A DNA stretch of 28,072 bases from an uncultured Solobacterium sp. (GTDB lineage: Bacteria; Bacillota_I; Bacilli_A; Erysipelotrichales; Erysipelotrichaceae), in assembly GCA_905235315.1 (NCBI GenBank), contig CAJOLG010000006.1, forward strand, positions 1 to 28,072, written 5' to 3'. How positions within the stretch are numbered: position 1 is the stretch's first letter; each line of letters starts with the position of its first letter. Positions 7,593 through 14,579 of this stretch are shown here, piece after piece. A program made the position numbers and the translations under genes. The notes beneath the pieces are model-generated. The model made no database searches. It was not told where the DNA came from and was given only the letters and a program-made list of their open reading frames with translations.

Positions 7593-10496
7593 TTACAGCG
7601 GCGGTATCTCCGCCTTCTTCAGAATCTGCAGTACTTCCCGGTTCAGAATCCGTTCCATCGGAATCCGGTCCTTTTCCGTTACTTCGGCAGCGATACTGCA
7701 CTTCATTGTCGTTCCGCTGAGTTCGGTAACCCCGCGGAAATACGGTTCCCCGATGAATTTCGGATACGCGGTCTTTAACGGCGGAAGCTCCGTTTGGAAC
7801 AGCGCCTCAAGATCGCGGATCCGAACCTTGGAAGAAACGCGGAATTCCGCAAACGCAAAGCTGTTTCGCTCGGTGCGGTTGATGATATCCGCAAGCTTCG
7901 AGTTACTGATGATCAGCACATTGTTTTCAAAATCGATCAGTTTCGTGGAATGGATGCCGATTTCCCGCACGATGCCCAGCTTTCCGCCGGTATCGATGAT
8001 ATCGCCGACCTTGAATTCACTTTCAAACATCAGAAACAGACCGGCAATGATATCCGCGGTGAGATCCTGCGCGCCCATACCGACGAGCAGTGCCGTCACG
8101 CTGGCCGTTGTGATGATCGCTTCCACCCGGACACCGAGAAATCCGAAGCCGATATACGTCACCAGAATGACAGAGATATATTCCGTCGCACTGCGCAGCA
8201 GGCGGCAGATGGTTTCCCCGCGCGGACTGAGAATGCGCGAGAGAACCTTCAGGACATAGATCACAATACTGACGCCGATCATCGTCATCAGGATCAGAAT
8301 CATGACAGCGGTGACCCCGTAGATATTCAGGCCGCGCTGCCATCCCCCGTCCAGCACCTTAATGATCATGGAGTTCTTCGACAGCACCCGGTCACGGAAC
8401 AGCAGGATCAGCGCTGCCGCAACCCCGACGATCTGACACATTCTCAGAATCAGGGTCGTGGTCTGTTCTTCCGGGCTGGCCGGCAGGCCATGCTCATTGA
8501 TTCCGATGTGTCTTGCGGTGATCTTCGGCGGATCGGTGTAGCCCTCGCCCTCTTCCGGGGGAAGCGGCTCTTCCGACGGCGCGGTGCCGACATGGATGAT
8601 TTTCAGCCGGCGGCTGCGCATTGAGGCATACTGCAGGATCAGGAAGGCTGCGGCGGCCGAAGCCAGGGTAAACGGAAGCCGGGTGCCGTACACCACCGAG
8701 AACGGAAGTGCGGTATAGATATAGTCCCCTTCCAGGTTTCCCTGGGTCATATAGTACGGGACTCCGACGATGTTTACCCGGCCGCTGAAGTCTTCCTTCA
8801 GCGTTTCTTCCGTAAAGCCGTAGTCCATCGGATCCAGGCCGTCCAGCGCTCCGTACGGGGTGTGGATAAAGCGTTTCGTATCCGAACTGATCAGATAGAA
8901 ATCCGTCGGGCTGCTTTCGTTTTTCCGGTCCAGGATGGCAGGCACGGAGATACTCTCCCTGATTTCAGCTTCCCGCTGACCGGAGATCGCCGCTGCGATC
9001 ACCCCGGTCGGGACTTCGTCCGCATCCAGCAGAGGACCCGCCGCAACCACCTGGTTTACGCCGGTCAGGTCATTTTCCCCTTCCACGGTGATCGGCCATC
9101 CGCCGTTGAGCAGCCGGCGCAGAGAATTCGATGTCGTTCCGGCGGGTCCGGAAAGACTCAGGCCGATATAATCCGAATCCGTAACCGTAAGATTCCCGTC
9201 CCTGTCAAATGCCATGAGGTATTCAAAGCCAAAGGTATCCGACAGCTGACGCAGGGTATCTTCCCGGATCCGCTCCGGCTTCAGGGAAAGATACCGGGAT
9301 ACCATCTGGATCTCATCTTCGTAATTGTAGTGGAAGCACGCGATGGCCGCCTCGGCGATCTGTTCGTTGTCTGCGATCATATCCCGCACGGCATCAATCT
9401 CCTGGCTGTCATCCATCACATACAGGGAAACGCAGAACATGGTTCGGGTATAATACGCAACCAGTGCGGTAAGCACCACGCCGAGCACCAGCAGGATGCG
9501 CCGCTTGCTTTGGAAGCCGCGCTCCGCCTGCGGGGTATCTTCCGTTTTCTGCCGTCTGCGGTACTGAATCAGATAGAACAGCAGGATGATCATGGCAAAG
9601 ATCACGGCGCCGAATGCCGCAAGGGCAGATAACACCGACTCTTTGAACACATACTGGACATCCAGCATATAGTACACGGTGATCGCCGCCTCGGTATCAA
9701 GCCGCTCGCCGAAGATAAAATACGCTTTGTTTTCAAAGATCCCGCCGGCAACCTTGCCCCCCGAGGGATCGTCGGCCACTGCCTCCGTGATCCGCAGGAC
9801 ATCTTTCATCGGGGTATCCTCGGGAATCTGATACCGGGCAGGGCCGGCATAATACATGCCGTCTTTTTCCGCAATCATAAACGAATGGCGGTTCATGGTG
9901 GATTCAATCAGCTGCTTTGCGTCATAGAGGTTCTCCGCAATATAGTTCTGCCATGCGAGGTCATCCCAGATCATGACCGTCTCCCCGCCCGGCAGCCGTT
10001 TTAACTGAATCCGGCTGTACAGATTCTCGTCGTCCACCGTCACAACATCTTCACCGTCTGCCGCAGCGCGCAGATAATTCTGAATCCGGCCCTGTGAAAG
10101 ATACGGAAAGCTCTCCGTCTGCACGATCACCGCTCCGTCTGCGTCATAGACCGAAAACGGGAGGGCATTTGTGAGATACGTCTCATCCGCCTGTTCCAGC
10201 AGCTCGCGGTCATTCTCATAGAGGGAGGAAATAAACGCCAGTTTTTTTGCGCTCTCCGCCTCAAAGTCCTGCGTGATGCGCTTCGTGTATTGTTCGGAAT
10301 TGATGATGGAGGCTTCGAGATCGTCAATCACCGCAAGGCCTTCAATGGTATACTTCACCCCGTCTGTCACCATGCCGATCCCGGCAAACAGCACAAAAAA
10401 CAAAACCACCATTCCCGCAATGCCCGCCACAAACCGGAAGGCGGAAATCGGTTTCGCTTCGTTTTTCGTCGGTTCTTTTTTACCCTTGCGTGCCAT
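7593..10496 (-). CDS. Giant MscS-family channel with two extracellular sensor regions (paralogue 1)
   Basis: The product is 967 aa with the same plan as the next gene. TM is at about 21-43, then an outside region to about 288, TM 289-311, TM 333-351, outside region 352-605, TM 606-624, a proline- and acid-rich linker, and four TMs. The MscS core has IITTASVTALLVGMGAQDLT (pore helix) and SEFKVGDIIDTGGKLGIVRE (beta domain). The second outside region has FEYLMAFDRDGNLTVTDSDY, a Cache-like strand-helix pattern also seen in its paralogue. The two proteins are clearly duplicated but diverged. The first codon lies only 11 bases after a good -10 box and no Shine-Dalgarno site is visible, so the message is probably leaderless or nearly so. 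It is the first gene of a two-gene operon. Confidence 0.85.
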   Translation of the reverse strand: MARKGKKEPTKNEAKPISAFRFVAGIAGMVVLFFVLFAGIGMVTDGVKYTIEGLAVIDDLEASIINSEQYTKRITQDFEAESAKKLAFISSLYENDRELLEQADETYLTNALPFSVYDADGAVIVQTESFPYLSQGRIQNYLRAAADGEDVVTVDDENLYSRIQLKRLPGGETVMIWDDLAWQNYIAENLYDAKQLIESTMNRHSFMIAEKDGMYYAGPARYQIPEDTPMKDVLRITEAVADDPSGGKVAGGIFENKAYFIFGERLDTEAAITVYYMLDVQYVFKESVLSALAAFGAVIFAMIILLFYLIQYRRRQKTEDTPQAERGFQSKRRILLVLGVVLTALVAYYTRTMFCVSLYVMDDSQEIDAVRDMIADNEQIAEAAIACFHYNYEDEIQMVSRYLSLKPERIREDTLRQLSDTFGFEYLMAFDRDGNLTVTDSDYIGLSLSGPAGTTSNSLRRLLNGGWPITVEGENDLTGVNQVVAAGPLLDADEVPTGVIAAAISGQREAEIRESISVPAILDRKNESSPTDFYLISSDTKRFIHTPYGALDGLDPMDYGFTEETLKEDFSGRVNIVGVPYYMTQGNLEGDYIYTALPFSVVYGTRLPFTLASAAAAFLILQYASMRSRRLKIIHVGTAPSEEPLPPEEGEGYTDPPKITARHIGINEHGLPASPEEQTTTLILRMCQIVGVAAALILLFRDRVLSKNSMIIKVLDGGWQRGLNIYGVTAVMILILMTMIGVSIVIYVLKVLSRILSPRGETICRLLRSATEYISVILVTYIGFGFLGVRVEAIITTASVTALLVGMGAQDLTADIIAGLFLMFESEFKVGDIIDTGGKLGIVREIGIHSTKLIDFENNVLIISNSKLADIINRTERNSFAFAEFRVSSKVRIRDLEALFQTELPPLKTAYPKFIGEPYFRGVTELSGTTMKCSIAAEVTEKDRIPMERILNREVLQILKKAEIPPL

Positions 10497-10507
10497 AAGA
10501 CAGTTTC

Positions 10508-10516
10508 ATTTTACCA
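10508..10516 (-). promoter_or_regulatory. Extended -10 promoter giving a leaderless MscS message
   Basis: On the minus strand the sequence TGGTAAAAT is an extended -10 element. Its last base is 11 bases before the ATG, so transcription should begin about 5 bases upstream of the start codon. No clear -35 box is seen. The same TGGTAAAAT occurs at the DIP1984 promoter. Confidence 0.55.
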
Positions 10517-10556
10517 AAAAGGGATGGAGAGAGACGGCAGACGCAGCCGAAAGCAG

Positions 10557-10590
10557 AAAAAAACCGGTGCGGAAGGTTCTTCCTCACCGG
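10557..10590 (-). terminator. Rho-independent terminator after copA
   Basis: On the minus strand CCGGTGAGGAAG and CTTCCGCACCGG pair over 12 positions with one mismatch and a three-base loop, followed by seven T residues. It ends the csoR-copA transcript about 60 bases after the copA stop. Confidence 0.88.
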
Positions 10591-10649
10591 GTTCTTCCGG
10601 GGGTTGTCATAACCGGAACCGGCCCCATCCCCTGGGGATCCTGCAGGTA

Positions 10650-10862
10650 TTATTGATCGAATCCGATAACCCGGTAGTCTTTCGCTTCGACCGCTTCTTT
10701 CAGGACGGCATCCGGCACATCGTGCGACAACGTCACCACCGCCGTGCCGGCCGTATGATCCGCTTCCGCGCGTTCCACGCCGTCGATCGCTTCCAGCGCT
10801 TTCTTTACGGTTGCCTCACAGTGCTCACACATCATTCCTTCCACGCGCAGTACTTTTTCCAT
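10650..10862 (-). CDS. copZ: CopZ-like copper chaperone, in-frame internal start within copA
   Basis: An AAGGAGG site lies eight bases before ATG 10862, in frame within copA. Initiation there would give a 70-aa protein with the length and fold pattern of CopZ: MEKVLRVEGMMCEHCEATVK, then about 50 residues ending VIGFDQ, with the MxCxxC copper site. The bases before the ATG look like a normal intergenic leader rather than constrained coding sequence (residues NLQEKEEPN). The site suggests that one message yields both the fused pump and a free chaperone. E. coli reaches a similar result from copA by programmed frameshifting. Actual use of this start is inference; the alternative is a recent gene fusion that kept a fossil site. 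Confidence 0.55.
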   Translation of the reverse strand: MEKVLRVEGMMCEHCEATVKKALEAIDGVERAEADHTAGTAVVTLSHDVPDAVLKEAVEAKDYRVIGFDQ

Positions 10863-13193
10863 ATTGGGTTCCTCCTTTTCCTGCAGATTGTTTTCTTCCT
10901 TCTCCGGCAGCGCACGCTTCCGCAGCGGGCGGTCCCTCTTTGTGCTGTGAAGATCAAAGAGATTCAGCCGGAGGGCATTCATACACACGGTAACGCTTGA
11001 CAGGCTCATCGCCGCCGCCCCGACCATCGGATTCATCTTCCAGGGAAACAGCCCTGCCGCAAGCGGGATACAGATGATGTTGTAAAAGAATGCCCAGAAG
11101 AGATTCTCATAGATATTGCGCAGCGTTGCCCGGCTTAACCGCACGGCAGCGGCCGCATCCGTGAGCCGGCTGTTCATCAGCACGATATCCGCACTGTCGA
11201 TTGCCACATCCGTCCCGGCTCCGACCGCAATGCCGGTATCTGCCCGCATCAGCGCAGGTGCGTCATTGATTCCGTCGCCTGCCATCGCGGTCTTCCCGCG
11301 CGCTTTGAGCGAGCGGATCACCGCCTCCTTGCCGGACGGCATTACCCCGGCAATCACCCGGTCCACCCCGGCCGCCTTCCCGACTGCCGCGGCAGTGCGT
11401 TCGTTGTCCCCCGTCAGGATGACCACCTCAATGCCCATATTCTGCAGTTCGTTCACGGCCTGCGCACTGTCCTTGCGGATCACGTCCGCCGCTGCGATAA
11501 TCCCGAGCAGCTTCCCGTCTTCTTCAAAGTACAGCGGGGTCTTTCCTTCATCCGCCAGGGTTCCGGCGGCTTCCTTCATCGACAACGGGATCTCACACAG
11601 GGTTTCAATATACTCCGCCTTTCCCCCATGGAGCGCATGTCCGTTCCGGACACCACTCACCCCGCTGCCGCCGATGGCCTGAAACGAGGTGAGTTCCGAA
11701 GACGGAAGACCGGCTTCCTTCGCCGCTTCCGTAATCGCTTTGGCAAGCGGGTGCTCGCTTCGTTCTTCCAGCGCATATGCTTTTTCCAGCAGTTCGGTTT
11801 CCGAGCAGCCGTGCGGAATTGTATCGGTGACCTTTGGCTCTCCTTCGGTGATCGTACCGGTTTTATCCAGCGCAAGGATCTGTGTGCGGCCGGCGTTCTC
11901 CAGCGCTTCACCGGTTTTGAACAGAATGCCGTTTTTCGCCCCGAGCCCGCTGCCTACCATGATCGCCACCGGTGTCGCAAGCCCCAGGGCACACGGGCAC
12001 GAAATGACCAGCACGGAGATGCCTCTTGCCAGCGCAAACGAGACGCTCTTTCCCGCAAGCAGCCAGCCAAGAACCGTGATCCCCGCCACTGCGATGACCG
12101 CCGGCACAAACACCCTGCTGACCCTGTCCGCAATGCGGGCGATCGGCGCCTTGGTGGCAGCCGCATCGGAAACCATCTGAATGATCTGGGAAAGCGTGGT
12201 GTCTTCCCCGACACGGGTCGCCCGGCAGCGGATATACCCGCTGGTATTGATCGTTGCGGCGCTCACCGTATCCCCTTCCGCTTTGTCGACCGGAATGCTT
12301 TCGCCGGTCAGGGCAGACTCATCCACCGATGTCATGCCTTCTGTGATGATGCCGTCCACCGGAATCCGTTCCCCGGGCTTCACCGCAAAGAGATCTCCGA
12401 CCATGACTTCTTCGATCGGTACCGTCACTTCCTGGTTGTCCCGCAGCACAACTGCCGTTTTCGGCGCCAGTTTCATCAGGCTTCTCAGCGCATCGGTCGT
12501 GCGGCCTTTGGACATCGCCTCCAGCATCTTTCCCACGGTAATCAATGCCGGAATCATTGCGGCACTTTCAAAGTACAGTTCATTGTGATACAGCTCCATC
12601 AGCTCCATGTTGGAGGCGCCCTTTGTGATCATGCCCGTCATTTCATAGAAGACGAACACACTCCAGCCGAAGGAGACCGCTGAGCCAAGCGCAACCAGGG
12701 TATCCATGTTGGGGCTTCCGTGCCGCAGCGCATTGAAGCCGCTGACAAAGAACTGCTTATTGATGATCATAACGGTCAGCGCCAGGATCATCTGCGTCAG
12801 GGTGAGCCCAAGATGGTTGTGCTCAAAGAAGGCCGGCAGCGGGAAGCCCCACATGTTGTGGCCCATGGAAATGTACATGAGCGCGATCAGAAACCCGACC
12901 GAAAGAATCAGTCGCCGCTTCAGTTTCGGCGTCTCATGATCCTTCAATGCCTCTTCTTCCGCCGCAGGCGAAAATCCGGTTCGAAGAGCCCCTGCGTGTT
13001 TCAGGGATGCGCCGTATCCGGCGTTCTCCACCGCTTTGATGATCTGATCCGGCGATGCGGTGCCTTCCACGCCCATCGAGTTGGTCAGCAGGGATACCGC
13101 GCAGGAGGTTACCCCCGGCACCGACGATACCGCTTTTTCCACTCTGGCCTGGCAGGCAGCGCAGCTCATTCCGGTAACGATATACTGTTCCAT
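10650..13193 (-). CDS. copA: Copper-exporting P1B-type ATPase CopA with fused C-terminal CopZ-like domain
   Basis: The product is 847 aa. An N-terminal heavy-metal domain carries MSCAACQ (Cys 11 and 14). The ATPase core has TGES at 296-299, the transmembrane metal motif CPC at 399-401, the phosphorylation motif DKTGT at 443-447, the HP locus SEHPLAKA at about 479-486, and GDGINDAP at 639-646. All key residues are present. After the last TM pair a charged linker (about 752-777) leads to a second heavy-metal domain with GMMCEHC, Cys 789 and 792. The protein pumps Cu(I) out of the cell. It starts 10 bases after csoR, with AGGAACGG as ribosome binding site, and shares the CsoR-controlled promoter. 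The C-terminal domain may also be made alone; see the nested entry. Confidence 0.95.
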   Translation of the reverse strand: MEQYIVTGMSCAACQARVEKAVSSVPGVTSCAVSLLTNSMGVEGTASPDQIIKAVENAGYGASLKHAGALRTGFSPAAEEEALKDHETPKLKRRLILSVGFLIALMYISMGHNMWGFPLPAFFEHNHLGLTLTQMILALTVMIINKQFFVSGFNALRHGSPNMDTLVALGSAVSFGWSVFVFYEMTGMITKGASNMELMELYHNELYFESAAMIPALITVGKMLEAMSKGRTTDALRSLMKLAPKTAVVLRDNQEVTVPIEEVMVGDLFAVKPGERIPVDGIITEGMTSVDESALTGESIPVDKAEGDTVSAATINTSGYIRCRATRVGEDTTLSQIIQMVSDAAATKAPIARIADRVSRVFVPAVIAVAGITVLGWLLAGKSVSFALARGISVLVISCPCALGLATPVAIMVGSGLGAKNGILFKTGEALENAGRTQILALDKTGTITEGEPKVTDTIPHGCSETELLEKAYALEERSEHPLAKAITEAAKEAGLPSSELTSFQAIGGSGVSGVRNGHALHGGKAEYIETLCEIPLSMKEAAGTLADEGKTPLYFEEDGKLLGIIAAADVIRKDSAQAVNELQNMGIEVVILTGDNERTAAAVGKAAGVDRVIAGVMPSGKEAVIRSLKARGKTAMAGDGINDAPALMRADTGIAVGAGTDVAIDSADIVLMNSRLTDAAAAVRLSRATLRNIYENLFWAFFYNIICIPLAAGLFPWKMNPMVGAAAMSLSSVTVCMNALRLNLFDLHSTKRDRPLRKRALPEKEENNLQEKEEPNMEKVLRVEGMMCEHCEATVKKALEAIDGVERAEADHTAGTAVVTLSHDVPDAVLKEAVEAKDYRVIGFDQ

Positions 13194-13203
13194 ATCCGTT
13201 CCT

Positions 13204-13500
13204 CTACTTCATCAGTTTCTGAAGGACAGAAACCAGTTCATCCACGGATTCATCCTTTCCGGCCGCGATATCCTCCGCAACACAGCCGCGGATATGCGCC
13301 GCAAGCAGCTGTTTGTTGAAACTGTTCAGAGCGCTGGTTACCGCCGATACCTGGATCAGGATATCCGGGCAGTAGATATCCTCTTCGACCATCTTTTCAA
13401 TTCCGCGGATCTGTCCTTCCGCTTTGCGCAGACGCGTCAGCAGATCTTTCTTCTCCGCTTCCGTCCGCGTTTTATGCCGTACGCATTCACACGTTGTCAT
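13204..13500 (-). CDS. csoR: CsoR-family copper-sensing repressor
   Basis: The product is 98 aa from the ATG at 13500, chosen because CGGGAG lies in place before it; an ATG eight codons earlier would fall on the promoter. The protein is an all-helical CsoR with LLTRLRKAEGQIRGIEKMVE at about 20-39. It has the complete Cu(I) site Cys 44, His 69 and Cys 73 (DIYCPDILIQ and HIRGC). CsoR represses the copper operon and leaves DNA when it binds Cu(I). It is the first gene of the operon and its operator lies within its own promoter. Confidence 0.93.
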   Translation of the reverse strand: MTTCECVRHKTRTEAEKKDLLTRLRKAEGQIRGIEKMVEEDIYCPDILIQVSAVTSALNSFNKQLLAAHIRGCVAEDIAAGKDESVDELVSVLQKLMK

Positions 13501-13520
13501 AGCGTTGTTCTCCCGTCTGT

Positions 13521-13549
13521 ACAATATACCCCCCGGGGGTATCTGTCAA
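13521..13549 (-). promoter_or_regulatory. csoR-copA promoter
   Basis: On the minus strand TTGACA (13549-13544) is followed after 17 bases by TATTGT. An alternative -10, TATATT, lies at a 15-base spacing. The short leader then reaches the csoR ribosome binding site. The spacer contains the CsoR operator. Confidence 0.75.
13526..13542. promoter_or_regulatory. CsoR operator
   Basis: ATACCCCC and GGGGGTAT flank one central C. This is the known GC-rich CsoR palindrome with AT-rich ends. It fills the spacer between -35 and -10, so bound CsoR would block RNA polymerase. Confidence 0.9.
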
Positions 13550-13586
13550 CACGGACAGACTTCCGGAAAATGGTTGAATTCATTGG

Positions 13587-13639
13587 TTGACATATTGGTT
13601 AGGATATGCTAACTTATAAGAGGTTAGTTAAGTCTAACC
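13587..13639 (+). promoter_or_regulatory. Candidate promoter with two GGTTAG-N6-CTAAC dyads
   Basis: TTGACA at 13587 is followed after 17 bases by a weak TAACTT, and TATAAG lies at 13615. Two dyads share one design: GGTTAG-GATATG-CTAACT (13597-13614) and GGTTAG-TTAAGT-CTAACC (13622-13639), with centres 25 bases apart. The half-sites recall DtxR/MntR-type sites, but the six-base spacing differs from the classic form. The regulator is unknown. Confidence 0.5.
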
Positions 13640-13792
13640 GTGTGGCGCATCGTCTACTCCTTCAAACTCTGTAATCTATGTTCTCCTGGCGAAGCGACAC
13701 ACCCGTCTGCTGTAATGACTGCGGGCAGAACGTCATTGCGGCGAACAACGATCTGAAAAAAACCGTGATCTCTCTTATGTCACGGCTTTTTT
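13640..13792 (+). ncRNA. Candidate small RNA or leader between two dyads and a terminator
   Basis: The stretch from the csoR promoter to the DIP1984 promoter has no convincing gene, but it has a possible promoter at the left and a strong hairpin terminator at the right. Within it GTGTGGCG (13640) can pair with CGACACAC (13695) with one mismatch. Further on, AATGAC and GTCATT can pair, as can TCTGC and GCAGA, which overlap and would exclude each other or form a pseudoknot. Since DIP1984 has its own promoter after the terminator, this looks like a separate transcript of about 170 bases. No known RNA family is recognised. Confidence 0.4.
13756..13792. terminator. Bidirectional hairpin terminator
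   Basis: CCGTGA and TCACGG flank an 11-base loop. Seven A residues precede the stem and six T residues follow it one base later, so it can act in both directions. It insulates DIP1984 from the upstream unit. Confidence 0.8.
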
Positions 13793-13820
13793 CATGGCGC
13801 GTTCCTGTACCGTTTGGGCA

Positions 13821-13829
13821 TGGTAAAAT
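13821..13829 (+). promoter_or_regulatory. Extended -10 promoter of the DIP1984 gene
   Basis: TGGTAAAAT lies about 38 bases before the start codon, with TTCCTG as a weak -35 at a 16-base spacing. The leader includes AGGAGG. The same nine bases serve the first MscS gene. Confidence 0.6.
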
Positions 13830-13867
13830 ACAGAAGAACCGAAAACGGGAACAGGAGGTTTATTTGT

Positions 13868-14320
13868 ATGAAACTGGCTGAAGCACTTCAGGCCCGGGCA
13901 GATCTGAATACCCGGATCGCACAGCTGCGGTCGCGGCTGAACAACAACGCCCTTGTGCAGGAAGGCGAAACGACAACCGAAGATCCGGCTGCCCTGCTTT
14001 CGCAGATGGATTCCTGCATTGCGGAACTGGAAGATCTGATCCGCCGCATCAACCTTACCAACAGCACCGTCAAAACCGAGGGAAAGACCCTGACCGAATG
14101 GATCGCGGCCCGGGATGCGCTGACCCTGAAACTCAGCGTTTACCGTGACGTTGTCGAAACTGCCGGATCCGGCGTTTACCGCGCCCGCGGTTCGGAAATA
14201 AGGATCCTGCCGGCGGTGAATGTCACCGCGCTGCAGAAGGAAGTCGATGCCATGGCTAAAGAACTGCGGCAGACGGACAACCTCATCCAGGCTGCCAACT
14301 GGGCAAATGATCTGATCTGA
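13868..14320 (+). CDS. DIP1984-family protein of unknown function
   Basis: The product is 150 aa from the ATG that follows ACAGGAGGTT; a longer upstream frame lacks support. It begins MKLAEALQARADLNTRIAQL and has the family block AELEDLIRRINLTNS and, near the end, VTALQKEVDAMAKELRQTDN then IQAANW. The sequence is rich in heptad-like helices and is probably an elongated coiled-coil cytoplasmic protein. DIP1984 (DUF6847-type) proteins are widespread and have no assigned biochemical role. Its promoter and the upstream terminator mark it as a single-gene unit, whose transcript may run on into the structured RNA region that starts at its stop codon. Confidence 0.85.
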   Translation: MKLAEALQARADLNTRIAQLRSRLNNNALVQEGETTTEDPAALLSQMDSCIAELEDLIRRINLTNSTVKTEGKTLTEWIAARDALTLKLSVYRDVVETAGSGVYRARGSEIRILPAVNVTALQKEVDAMAKELRQTDNLIQAANWANDLI

Positions 14321-14549
14321 CAGATTCAAGTCGGTAGGCACTGCCGGAGCGGGCGTGATCTCTGCCGTGAGAGAATGTCACGGTACATACAGGGTGCTTT
14401 GAGCGGCACATACTTCACCGTTATGCTCAGACAAGGCATTCAGGCAAACGGTATCATGCACGGTTACTACCATATCGCCGGCCGGTAAGACCGAGGGTGG
14501 GTCCGGGGACACGGATTCTGTCAAAACTGCGCGTTTCTGCGCAGTTTTT
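14321..14549 (+). ncRNA. Candidate structured noncoding RNA ending in a terminator
   Basis: The gap between DIP1984 and the next gene is dense in nested pairing. One hairpin (14355-14381) has GTGA-TCTCT paired with AGAGA-TCAC around a small bulge. A second, small one pairs GTGC with GCAC (14394-14409). A third (14417-14452) pairs ACCGTT-ATGC with GCAT-AACGGT around a seven-base bulge. A perfect terminator closes the region. The composition and spacing look selected rather than random. Length and taxon would fit the raiA RNA class of about 200 bases, but I cannot confirm the consensus from memory and raiA is not adjacent. It is not RNase P, tmRNA or SRP RNA by their known conserved blocks. A separate promoter is not obvious, so it may be processed from the DIP1984 transcript. 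Confidence 0.5.
14524..14549 (+). terminator. Rho-independent terminator
   Basis: AAACTGCGC and GCGCAGTTT pair perfectly over nine positions around a six-base loop, and the T-run of five overlaps the stem end. It closes the structured RNA region, 12 bases before the next promoter. Confidence 0.88.
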
Positions 14550-14561
14550 CGTTGGCTGTTT

Positions 14562-14573
14562 TGGTATTATAAT
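14562..14573 (+). promoter_or_regulatory. Extended -10 promoter giving a leaderless message
   Basis: TGGTATTATAAT contains both an extended -10 (TGG-TATTAT) and a perfect TATAAT. Transcription from the latter would begin at or within a few bases of the ATG at 14580. No ribosome binding site fits in between. Confidence 0.65.
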
Positions 14574-14579
14574 TCAGGC

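Noticed and set aside
8862..9632. Plus-strand frame opposite the first MscS gene
   Set aside because: Low-complexity basic product without domain pattern; shadow of the real gene.
13640..13790. Possible 6S RNA, SRP RNA or tmRNA
   Set aside because: The conserved blocks of these RNAs are not present and the ends do not form the required closing helix.
13678..13881. Plus-strand frame with CCNDCG resembling a zinc ribbon
   Set aside because: It runs through a bidirectional terminator and the next gene's promoter, lacks a ribosome binding site and has only one CxxC pair.
13775..14341. Minus-strand frame opposite DIP1984
   Set aside because: DIP1984 on the plus strand has clear family blocks and a promoter; the reverse frame has neither.
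14375..14488. Plus-strand 37-codon frame beginning MSRYIQGALSGTYF inside the structured region
   Set aside because: It looks protein-like but has no proper ribosome binding site and overlaps strong stems, so a structured RNA explains the region better; not fully excluded.
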